DNA of 64,000 bases from Anas platyrhynchos. Its lineage: Eukaryota; Chordata; Aves; Anseriformes; Anatidae. Numbering within the stretch: the first letter of the stretch is position 1; every line of letters begins with the position of its first letter. The position numbers were made by a program, and so were the translations under genes. The stretch covers positions 4,675,501 through 4,739,500 of the forward strand of contig NC_092613.1 in the NCBI RefSeq assembly GCF_047663525.1. Direction: 5' to 3'. Shown one piece after another: positions 37,087 to 46,100 of this stretch. Under the pieces are notes generated by a model. The model was not told the DNA's origin, made no database searches, and saw only the letters and a list, made by a program, of their open reading frames with translations.

Positions 37087-37465
37087 TAAAACCGCATGTA
37101 TAAAAAAAATAGGATTTCTGAATTCCCCTGTACAATATTAGCTATTAACAAAAACCCGCCGGCTACACACTGGTTACACGGACAGACTTGACAGCGCGGA
37201 CGACCCCGCTTCGGCACGCACCGGGGTCCCCCCCAGGTACCCGTGGGGAAGGCCGAAAATCCTCTGCAAACCCCAACGGGCACGTGGCAGGGCACAGATG
37301 GGAGCAGGGCCGCACGCAGGCGGCTGCTCCACGCCACGGCCAGACATCCGACGGAAGCACGAGGTGAAACAGGCACCGGGACGGACGCAAGGGGGGAGAC
37401 TCCAATGGGAACCCAGGGATCAGCAGCTGTAGAAGCAAGGCATGGGTTGGGGACCCACGGGAGTT

Positions 37466-37481
37466 ATAAATAAATAAATAA
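37466..37481 (-). promoter_or_regulatory. AU-rich element in PIM1 3'UTR
   Basis: On the sense strand this is TTATTTATTTATTTAT, overlapping UUAUUUAUU nonamers, the class of element through which TTP/ZFP36-type proteins destabilise PIM1 mRNA in mammals. A further nonamer is at 37555-37563. Confidence 0.75.
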
Positions 37482-38335
37482 GTTATCCTAGTGGCTAGGA
37501 CTCTTCCTTTTTAAAAAAAAAAAAAAAAAAACACAAACAAAACAAATCCAGGAAAATAAATAAAAAACAAAAACTGGAAGGAAAAAAAAAAAACAAAACC
37601 AAAAAAGGTAAAATGTTACCACTATTAACAACTGTACATCAAGCTTTGCTCCTGTATAACTCTGTACACACATTTACAGCTCTGTTGGGTTGCATTGTTT
37701 GTGCATTCGTGAGGGCACGGGAAGCAAAGAGCCCAAGGAAGAAAAGTCCCCAGGAGACGGCGGCGCGCTTCGGAGGTGCGGGAGGCGAGACAGCTCCCCA
37801 GCTCCATCCGCCCGGTTTCCTTTTGCACGGGGAGAAGAAGTAGCTCTACACCCAGGCGAGTCTCGGAAAAGCAGCAGTGTAGGAAAATTCAAGTATTTCC
37901 TCCAGCACAGCCAGGATTGCAACTGAAGGCACTCGAAGACGGTGACGGCGAAGAAGAGAGCCGGTCGGCCGCGGCGCTGCCCTGCCCTCCCCCCAGGTCC
38001 CCCGGTTGGAGCTGCTCTCGCAGTCAGGGCTCCGATCCTCTCGCAGTCCCAAATTCAGCAGGCCAGGAAGACTCGTGGGAGCCCCCAAAGACAAAAAAAA
38101 AAAAAAAAATCCAAAAAATAAAAATAAAATTTACTGGCAAAACATCAAGTGAGACAGGACCATTCGGTTCAAGTCCGGGACAGCTGGGTTGGGTCGCGGC
38201 CACCGAGGGACCGAGTCTCCGGGCTCTGGAGCGAGCTGTGCGTGGCTCCCGCGACGGTCCCCACCCAGGGTTACGGTCACGAGGAGGAAAATCCACTGTC
38301 CTTCGCTTCTCAGGGCCAGGAGAGGCAGGGAGCTG

Positions 38336-38493
38336 TTATTTGCCCGTCTCCTGGAGCAAACTGTGCAGGTGGATCTCCGTGGCCTTCTGCGGGAGGTGGA
38401 CGCTTTGCATCCAGGAGTGGTTGAAGATGTCTTCGAAGGACGGCCTGTCCGAGGGGCGCAGGGACAAGCACCACCTGATGAGGTGCTGGCACT
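38336..38493 (-). CDS. PIM1: PIM1 exon 6, terminal coding part
   Basis: Encodes (E)[20 protein letters not shown], then [20 protein letters not shown] and [11 protein letters not shown], then TAA. Acceptor CCGCAG. Confidence 0.97.
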
Positions 38494-39441
38494 CTGCGGG
38501 AGAGAAAACCACCACGGGGGGATGTCAGCTCCTGTCCTCCTCCTCCGAGCTATGCCCAAAACCCAGCACCAATTTTGGGGGCATCACCAAGGACGGCGCA
38601 ACGCGTGCCACCAAATCCCACCGCCCCCCAGGGTGGTGCCACCTCCCCACCGCGTGCCCAGGAGCCGGTGCCCACCTGGAGAGACCCTCTGCCTGAAGTA
38701 CACCTGGCCCTGTAGGATCTCCTCGTCCTGCTCGAAGGGGATGTCCCCGCACACCATGTCGTAGAGCAGCACCCCCAGGGACCACACGGCCGCCGAGCGC
38801 CCGTGGTAGCGGTGGTAGCGGATCCACTCCGGCGGGCTGTACACCCGGGTACCTGCGTGGGGACGGTGCCGCTCGTCACAAGGATGCTCGCCACCCCAAA
38901 TCCCATTTTGGGGACCGCGGTTCCTCGCCCGAGCATCTTTAGGGTGGGTGCTGGTGAGGAGGAGGCGGGGGGGTCACCGTGCAACCCGCCACCCCCCTTG
39001 CCGCCAGCACGTGACTCTTGTTTACAAACTTTGGGTTGTAAAAAAAAGGCACCGGTGCCGAAAGGGGGCAGCACGGGGCCGGGGAAGGCTGGGAGCCGAC
39101 CGTTACACGCAAAAATAAAAAATAAAAACCCAAGGGAGAAGGAGGGAGGAGGGGGGGGGGGGAACCACGCCTTTCCCCCCCCACACACTCCTTGCCAAAA
39201 AAAAAAAAAAAAAAAAAAAGCAAAGCAAACAAGGGGAGCGGAGCAACGCAAGCCCTTCTGCGGCTGCAAACCAGGTTTTGCAACCCCCCCCCCCCCCGGC
39301 AGCTGTTTGTTTTTGTAGGGCTGCCCCCCCCCCCCCTCCCCACAACCCCAACCAACCTCCCGCCCCAGCCCAGAGCAGGTTGGTTGGGCGTCTGGGCTGA
39401 CGCCGGGAGCCGGCTCCCATTTCACAACATCCACCCCGTGC

Positions 39442-39477
<36 letters not shown>

Positions 39478-40996
39478 GAAGCAGCAACTTGGCCGGGCGG
39501 CTGGGATAATTGCTGCCCCCCCCCCCGCCACCCCCCCCTTTTCCTTCTCTCCCTGAGCTGCTGCAATAGGGGCAAAGCCGGGTCGGGATGCTGAGCGCTG
39601 AGCATCCCCGGGGCGCGGTCTCACCGTCGAAATCGGTGTAGACGGTGTCCTTGAGGAGGGCGCCGGAGCCGAAGTCGATGAGCTTGAGCTCGCCGGTGGA
39701 GAGGTCGATGAGGATGTTCTCGTCCTTGATGTCGCGGTGCAGGACGCCGCAGCTGTGGCAGTGCCGCACGGCCTCCAGCACCTGGTGGAAAAGCCCCCGC
39801 GCCAGCTCTTCGGGCAGGGCTCCTCGCTCCGTGATGAAATCGAAAAGGTCCTGCACCGGGTCCGGCCGCTCCAGCACCAGCACGAAGCTATCGGGACGCT
39901 CGAACCAGTCGAGGAGGCGGATGACCCCGCGGAAGCCCGAGCCCACCTTCTTCAGCAGCAGGATCTCCATCGGCACGCGGGTGCCGCCGGGCTGCGGGGA
40001 CGCACGGCGCGCTCAGACCTGGTGTCCCCCCCCCCCCAAACCCACAAACCCCCCCCAAGCCAGGGATGCTCCGGTTCCCTCCCCGGCACCCCCAGACCTG
40101 GAATTCTCCGGTGCCCACGCAAGTGCCCCAAGGCAGGATGCTCCAGTGCCCCCCCCAACCCCAAAAATGCCAAGGCAGGGATGCTCCGCTGGCCCCCAAG
40201 CCCCAAAACGCCCCAAGCCAGGGATGCTCCAGTGCCCCCCAACCCCAAAAATGCCCCAAACCAGGGATGTTCCCTTTTCCCCTACACACTCCCCCAAACC
40301 AGGGCTGTCCCGATTCCCCCCTCCGGTCTCCCCCCCCACCAGGGATGCCCCGGTTCCCTCCCCCCCCCCCCCCAAAAACAAGGGATGCTCCACTACCCCC
40401 CCCCCACCCCCCAAAGCTCCCCTATTACAGGGATGCTCCAGCTCCCTCCCGCCTCCCCCCTACCCAAGGATGCTCCGGTTCCCTCCCCGGCCCCCCCACC
40501 CCCCCGGGGACCCTCCGGTGCCCCCCCCCGGTGCCCCCCCTCACTCACCAGCTCGCCCCACTCGGAGATGCGGTCCCGGGCCACGTGTTTGATGGCCACC
40601 TGCGGGATAAGGACCGGCGGCTGAGCACTGCGCTCGCCCCCCAACCACCACCACCGACCCCCCCCGGTCGCTCCCCCCCCCGCCGCTTACCGGGGCGCTG
40701 TCGGAGAGGCGGATACCGGAGTACACCGAGCCGAAACCGCCGCTGCCCAGCAGCGGGCCCACCTGGTAGAGCTTCTCCAGCGGCTCCTTCTCCTTCCCTG
40801 CGGGGCGAGGCACCGGGCATCATCACCGTGCCGCTCCCCCCGATACCGGAGCCCCCCCAAAACCGAGCCCCCCCCCACTCCACACCCCACCACCGACCCT
40901 AACCGGGGGCTCACCTGGCGGCACCTTCGTGGCGTGCAACTCCCCGCCGGGCCCGGAGCGGAGATGGGCCAAGGAATTAATTTTAGAAAGCAGCAT
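38336..40996 (-). CDS. PIM1: PIM1 serine/threonine kinase (6 exons)
   Basis: Six minus-strand exons give 942 bases, 313 residues, the human length. PIM1 is a constitutively active cytosolic/nuclear survival kinase that needs no activation-loop phosphorylation. Visible landmarks, all at human numbering: P-loop [10 protein letters not shown] (44-53), Lys67 of VAIK, Glu89, the unusual hinge ERPDP with Pro123 (human ERPEP), HRD Asp167, DFG Asp186, [10 protein letters not shown] activation segment end. The N-terminus [12 protein letters not shown] and the end ATEIHLHSL separate it from PIM3 and PIM2. Codon third positions are almost all G or C. The start fits the family; an in-frame upstream ATG also exists (see 40997-41296). 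Confidence 0.98.
38676..38852 (-). CDS. PIM1: PIM1 exon 5
   Basis: Encodes (G)[20 protein letters not shown], then [20 protein letters not shown] and [18 protein letters not shown]. Acceptor ACGCAG, donor G/GTGGGC. Confidence 0.98.
38853..39624 (-). other. PIM1: PIM1 intron 4 with long homopolymers
   Basis: Contains plus-strand A-runs of 23 (39197-39219) and 33 (39443-39475) bases, and C-runs of roughly 13-16 near 39285, 39325 and 39517. On the sense strand these are U- and G-runs. Confidence 0.85.
39625..39991 (-). CDS. PIM1: PIM1 exon 4, hinge to DFG
   Basis: 367 bases, residues 81-202. Holds [11 protein letters not shown] with Glu89, the [10 protein letters not shown] hinge (121-130), [17 protein letters not shown] (161-177) and [19 protein letters not shown]. 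Acceptor CCGCAG, donor G/GTGAGA. Confidence 0.98.
40050..40530. repeat. Minisatellite in PIM1 intron 3
   Basis: About ten degenerate copies of a 40-50 base unit built on CCAGGGATGCTCCGGTTCCC followed by a C-rich stretch with AAAA, e.g. near 40063, 40136, 40166, 40220, 40262, 40341, 40382, 40428 and 40467. It fills most of the intron between exons 4 and 3. Confidence 0.85.
40549..40599 (-). CDS. PIM1: PIM1 exon 3, catalytic lysine
   Basis: 17 codons, [17 protein letters not shown], residues 64-80, with the ATP-anchoring Lys67. Donor GTGAGT. Confidence 0.97.
40691..40797 (-). CDS. PIM1: PIM1 exon 2, P-loop
   Basis: Residues 28-63: (G)[20 protein letters not shown] then [15 protein letters not shown]. 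The glycine-rich loop is intact. Acceptor CCGCAG, donor GTAAGC. Confidence 0.97.
40915..40996 (-). CDS. PIM1: PIM1 exon 1 coding part
   Basis: ATG at 40996-40994. Encodes [20 protein letters not shown] then HATKVPP plus one base; donor G/GTGAGC. Confidence 0.97.
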
Positions 40997-41296
40997 CCCG
41001 CTGCCGTCCCCCCCCTCCAGGGCCCGAAACTGACCGGGAGCCAGCGGGGCGGCTCCGGTAACCGGGCTGCGGCTGCTCCCGGTAACCGGGGGAAGCTCCG
41101 GGCGGGTGGTGGTGGAAGGGTAAAGGGGGGTTTTAGGGGGGGTTTTGGGGGTGGCCGGCGGGTGGCGGCTGCTCGGCGCGGTGCCGGGCTCCGGTGTGGC
41201 GGCGGCGGCCCCGCGCCGGCCGCGGGAGTAGCGGGAGGCGGGGGCGGTCCCGGGAGAGCCGCGGGAGGGGGCGGGGCCTGAGCCGGGGCGCGCCAT
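40997..41296 (-). CDS. PIM1: Possible PIM1 N-terminal extension (PIM-1L-like)
   Basis: The frame upstream of the standard ATG is open for exactly 100 codons to an ATG at 41296-41294, preceded directly by an in-frame CTG. The extension has about 21 Pro in 100 residues and PxxP motifs (near residues 50-57 and 66-70) plus Ser/Arg-rich parts. Mammalian PIM1 has a 44 kDa long form, started at an upstream CUG, with a proline-rich N-terminus of about 90 residues. Open frames are easy to get by chance in such GC-rich DNA and the transcription start is unknown, so translation is inference. Confidence 0.4.
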
Positions 41297-41480
41297 CAGC
41301 TCGAGGCCACGCCCAGCCCGCGGCCCCCGCAGCCAATGGGGCGCGGCCCCGGGCCGGAGGGGAGAGAGCGGCGGGCAACGACGTGGCGGGAAGGAAAAGG
41401 CGCCAAAGGAGGAGGGAGGGGAGGGGGGAGGGGGATGTGAGGAGGGGGCCCTGCGGGTTAGGGCCGGGCGGCCCCGTGGC
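41297..41480 (-). promoter_or_regulatory. PIM1: PIM1 CpG-island promoter
   Basis: CpG-dense block above exon 1, continuous with the leader to about 40900. It has a CCAAT box (plus strand, 41333-41337), E2F-like sequences (GGCGGGAA near 41386 and GGCGCCAAA near 41400-41408), and no TATA. The start site is not determinable; the human leader is about 0.4 kb, which would put it near 41.4 kb. Confidence 0.7.
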
Positions 41481-41587
41481 GCGCGGGGAGCTGTGAGGGG
41501 ACGGGGCGGCCTCAGGGGGGGACGGGGCAGCGCCTGGGGGACTGGGGGTCCTCAGGGGAGTCTGGTGCCCTCAGGGGGTCCTGGACA

Positions 41588-41865
41588 CAGAATCCCAGAG
41601 TTATTAGGGGTGGAGGAGCCCCCCAGGGTCACCTGCTCCAAGCACCCCCCCCCCACTGTCCCCACTGAGCCGTGTCCCCAAGCACCAGCCCCAACCTCTC
41701 CTGGAGCCCCCCCAGGGACGGGGACTCCCCCACCTCCCTGGGCAACCCGTCCCAACGCCTGCCCGCTCTGTTTGAGCAGAAATGGCTCCTCATTGCCCAC
41801 CTCAACCTCCCCTGGCACAGCTCCAGGCCGTTCCCTCGGGTTCCTCTCAGGGAGCTGCAATGAGC
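41588..41865 (-). mobile_element. CR1 LINE 3' fragment, copy near PIM1
   Basis: Longer relative of the copy at 31205: starts with cacagaatcccag, has the same ggagccccccagggtcacct and gggacggggactcccccacc blocks, and continues through ctgggcaacccgtcccaacg and cacctcaacctcccctggca, all typical CR1 3' sequence in reverse orientation. The far edge is approximate. Confidence 0.9.
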
Positions 41866-42289
41866 TCTGCCCTGACATGGCGGCGTCAGGGGGCACATGG
41901 CGTTAGCAGGATTAGGGCATCCTGAGGGCTGACGGGGCATCGTCAAGGCTGACATGGCACCCAGAGGGCTGACGGGGCGTCCTCAGGTGTGACACGGTGA
42001 CACCCAGCCGTGGCAGGGCTGACAGGTGCTGCCCCCACCATCTTGCACCAACTGGGAACCCAACGCGTGCCCGGGTGCCACCAGCCCGTACCGGGACCAC
42101 TCGAGGGACACACGGGGTCAGAGGCACCCATCTGGCCACCCGGCCTCACCCTTCCCATCTGCTCAATGGGAATAATCCCAACAGGGCGGATTTGGGATGC
42201 TGGCAGCCCACCAGCTCGCTTCCCATCCATCCGGCAGCATCGCAGCTCTTCCCCTTCTCCAATTCCAGCGAAAAACCCCAAAGCAGCTC

Positions 42290-42600
42290 CAGCCTATTAA
42301 TAATGTTATTATTTGCATTAAATTTTGCAATTTTCTGGCTCTCCTGGCCGCCCCGCACCATCCCAGCCTTTACTTCACCGCTTCCTACGAACCGCGGGCG
42401 AACCAGAGCCTGAACTTTTCCCTTTTCTAGTAAAAGTGGAGGTTCCAGCTGGGGGCTCTTGACTAACAGCCTTTTTTTTTTTTTTTTTTTTTTTCTTTTC
42501 TTTTTCCGCAGAAGTCACTGGCTGCAATGCTCCGCCGAGTTCCAGAGATAAGATAAATAATTTACTGGATGGAGGTTTCTGATTACTCACTCTGTTAGCA
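42290..42600. promoter_or_regulatory. AT-rich candidate enhancer upstream of PIM1
   Basis: An AT-rich island in GC-rich DNA 1.3-1.6 kb upstream of the PIM1 ATG. It has a perfect octamer ATTTGCAT (42311-42318), a C/EBP-like TTTTGCAAT just after it, and two overlapping GATA motifs AGATAAGATAA (42546-42556). A T-run of 23 lies between (42472-42494). Function is inferred. Confidence 0.4.
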
Positions 42601-43158
42601 TGTAGAGCAAAGAGCTCCGGCCACTGGGAGCTGCGCTGCTCCAGCCGGAGCCCATCTGGGCTCCTGCGCCCGAGCGGGACCGAGGAGTTCCCAGCATCCC
42701 ACACATACTTGTGGGATGAATTGCCGAAATTCAATGGGTTTTACTGGAAATGCTGGTGAGCGCCGGGCTCTTTTTGGACTTCTTTTCAAATAAAAACACC
42801 CGGACGCCACCCAGCCCAACCCGAGGGCTGTGTGCGGGCGATGCTCACTGCCTCGCCGAGACGCGTTGGGCGATGCAGAGCATTCTCCTGCACATGTGGG
42901 ACCCCCCCAGAGCCTGGTTCCTGCCCCGTAGGTGACATTCCTGCTTGGGGAAAGTGTGGAGAAACCCGTCGCAGCCTCTCTCCCTTCTGTTGTTTTTATT
43001 TTTTGTTGTTGTTGTTGTTATTGTTTTTTTGGGGTGATGCAAGCTCGGGGTGGAGCAGAGGGCGGGTGGCGCGTTTCTCCTGCCTCATTCCCACCCGAAA
43101 ACCCGGGCAGGTTGGGGACGACTGGTTCTGCGAGTCAGCGCTCAGCCATGGGACCGAG

Positions 43159-43168
43159 TGACTCAGCA
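43159..43168. promoter_or_regulatory. Maf/NF-E2/antioxidant-response-type site
   Basis: TGACTCAGCA, preceded by G, fits the core of the NRF2/small-Maf element (RTGACNNNGC). About 2.2 kb upstream of PIM1. Confidence 0.35.
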
Positions 43169-46100
43169 TCTGCCCCAAACCCATTACCAGATTCCTTGCC
43201 CCGATGATGAAAGGTGCCACACGGGCTGCCCTGGAAACAGGCTCTGTATTTACAAACAGGGCTCACCCCGGGAGCAGCAGGGCTTTCCTGGGGGCTGCCT
43301 TCCTCTGACCTCCTCCGGGGAGGCTCAGCCTCTTCCTCGCCCTGCCCAAACTGCTCATTAGCGTCGAGGGGAGCAGCGTCTCTCTCGCAACCCAGATGCT
43401 TTGGGGCCAGATCATCGCCGTGCGTGAGCCTTGCCCAAGTGCCGATTTCCTGGGTGCTGAGCGCACCCCTTCCTGCGGGCACGGAGGGCTGGCACCCTGT
43501 CCCGGGGGCGTTGGGGAGGCATTTCCCCATGCGGGTCACGGCACGCTGCCCTATTTCCCAACTGCATCCATCTCCCCCCAGAATAACCCCCCCAAGCCAC
43601 ATCCCTGGTTCCCAGCAGACCCCAAGCAGGGCTGGGGCCGGTTGTTCCCCCAGAGCCTGGCCCGTGAGCTCACTTCTCCCTCCGCCAACCCCAGGCGACG
43701 CAATTGGGATGTGTCAGACATTCAGGTTAAGACGAAGCCAACCTCATCCTGCTTTGCCTTCCTCCGGAGGAATCACCTTTTCCCCCAAATCCTCTTCCGC
43801 TTACTGAAAGCCATTGGGTGCAGCGGAGCACCCCGCACCTCCTGGGGTGCATGGGTGCACGGCTGGCCCTATGCAGGTGACCCCAAGGGCCGGGCAGCAG
43901 CACCCCCAGCCCATGCTGGATCTTTCCACCCCTGGCTCAAACCCGAGGCTTGGCATGAGCCCTGGTGCAGCTCCAGGAGGAGGTTACGTGGGGCTGCAAG
44001 GATGAAAAAACCCGAGGGACCCATGCCCGGGGAAGAAGCAGGACCCCGGGGTGCATGTGGGGCTGGTGGCAGGGCTGGGGGAGAGCAGCTCCCAGCAGAC
44101 ATCAGAAGATCAGTTCTCAGCCTGCAAACAATCCCGGCAGCTTTCGGGCTCTTCAGCGGCATTCCAGTCTAACCAGGGCTGCCTTGCATGATAATCAGGC
44201 TTAATTACTGCTTTATCGCTTGATTGCTGTGCCGGGCCCTTGGAGCTGCAGCCTGGCTTTCTCAGTTTACTTTTTGTATTTCCTCCTCTCTCGCCTCCCG
44301 CCCTTCCCCGCCGGCACAATTAGCAAATAGGTGACGATGGGGAGGGCCAGGGCAGCGCCCAGGGTGAGAGAGGGGCAAATTCCCTGCTCTCGCTGGGGCC
44401 TGGGGGAAGCAGATCCGCACCTTTTAGGAGGTTTCCCCAAAAGCACGGACAAAAGAACGGGGTCAGAGGCAGGCGGCAGGGAGCACAACCCCATATCAGC
44501 CCCGTGAGCATCCCCCTGCGGAGGGGCCGGCCGGGGGCATCCCTGCAGGAGGGAGGGGAGGACGATTTGCGCCCTGACACAGAAAGGCTGCGGTTTCCCT
44601 CGCATGAGCTTTGAGTCACGGCGTGACCTTGGCTGCTGCGCCTGCCCGTGGCTCGCGGCCGCCGGGGCTCGGTTGCCCGCAGAACCGGCTGGCCCAGGGC
44701 GTGGGGCGAGCCCCAGCTCCCAGCGGCGTCGCCGCCTCGCCAGGCGTTGGGAAAGCCTGAAACCAACGCACACGGGGCCAGGAAAGGCGCTGGCACCCCG
44801 CAGTGAGCGATTCCGCCCCAAAAAGGGCGCGGGAGCTGTCCTCGGCCAGGCCTTTTGGGGCATCCCCCTGGTGTTTGGGGCATCCCCAGCCGGCTGTCAC
44901 TTTCTTGAGGTCACCAAAACGTGCCCTGGTGTCTCAGCGGTGATGCTGGGAGTGCCATGAGATGTGTGCACGATCCCAGTGCCACTGTGGTGCGGGGACA
45001 GGCACTGCCCTGCAGGATGCTGCCGAGCCCGGGGCACGCAGGAGCACGGATACCCCAAAAAATTGTGGTCCATGGGACTGCCTGGGGGGCCACATCCCTC
45101 CCCACCCAACCTCTGCGTCCTGGGGTCCCCCACACCTATTGGGACCCCAAAACAGCGGTGACAGCTTGGGACACGCAGATCCCATCCCGGGCTAAACCAG
45201 CACCTTTGGGTGCCGCTCCCCAGCAGCCGGGCTGGGAGGAGGAGAGGATGTGGGAATTTGGCCTTTTTGTCCCTTTTTGAGTTTTTCCCCTTGTCGCTGC
45301 AGGCTTTTAGCGCGGGCTTTTTGGGAGAGGTGTGCGTGGAGCCGGCAGCATGGCTAATCTGCTTTGTGAATGGAGCCGCGCGGGGGGCGGCGGAGGGGAT
45401 GGGGAGGTGGAGAGAGCCACATTTTTGGGATTCCTTCAGCTGGGTGGGCTCCTTCTCCCCAGACTCTCAGGATGTGGGAAATGGAAGATGAAAGGCGCTG
45501 CATTTCCAGCCTCTCGGGTTACAATGTCTAAAGCAGAAAAAGGGTGGCTGGGAGGTGGTGGTGGTGGGGAGAGGGGGGGGGGGGGATGCTACAGGGAAAC
45601 CTGGGTTGGGAAATGGCCCCGGCGAGATTTGGGGCAGGGAAGGGGGCGGCTGGGGCCGAGCCGCTCGTGTTTCACATCACGTCAGGCCTGAGGAATTTCC
45701 TCTGCTCTGGGGGTGCCTCGCAGAGAAAGGGGGAGGCTTTAAGGTTAGCCGGGGATGAATAATAGCCGAGAGGCGACGGATTAAAAGTGTTACCCGGGGA
45801 CTGCTGTTTACAAGCAAAACCCTCTCGCCGAGCGGAGCGGAGGGGAGCAAGGGGCTCGTCGGGGCGGCGCGGGGCACGGAGCCACGTGCTGAGGGGGTCC
45901 TGGGGCCGTGGCCCCTCCGGAGGGGAAAAACCTCCTGCCACCCACTGGGTGCCCTGGGATGGGGCCAGGAGAGGGGCAGGAGCCGGGAAGCAGCACCAAG
46001 GTTTTGGGTGCTTTTTTTGTGCCGTGCCGGGGCACGGAGCAGCCCCAGGACCTCCCGGGGTCACCCCACAGCCCCGCAGGGCAATGCCCCGGGTCCTGTC

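Larger units (their letters stand above)
37060..38335 (-). other. PIM1: PIM1 3' untranslated region
   Basis: About 1.27 kb, close to the human length. U-rich on the sense strand, with AU-rich nonamers at 37466-37481 and 37555-37563 and an A-tract (sense U-tract) at 37512-37530. Ends at the poly(A) signal at 37081-37086. Confidence 0.8.

Noticed and set aside
36744..37103. 119-codon frame in the orphan CpG block as a new protein
   Set aside because: No resemblance to a known family, no splice context, and it runs across the PIM1 poly(A) region; only transcript data could revive it.
39443..39475. A33 run as the tail of a processed retrocopy
   Set aside because: No gene-derived sequence on its 5' side and no target-site duplication seen.
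39645..40592. 315-codon frame antisense to PIM1 exon 4
   Set aside because: Shadow of the GC3-rich PIM1 exon followed by the minisatellite; no independent support.
17989..40996. Assignment to TBC1D22A and PIM3 (the paralogous set)
   Set aside because: The TBC exon 9 segment and NHYRR ending fit TBC1D22B. The kinase has [12 protein letters not shown], Lys67/Pro123 numbering, 313 residues and a HLHSL end, fitting PIM1 and not PIM3.
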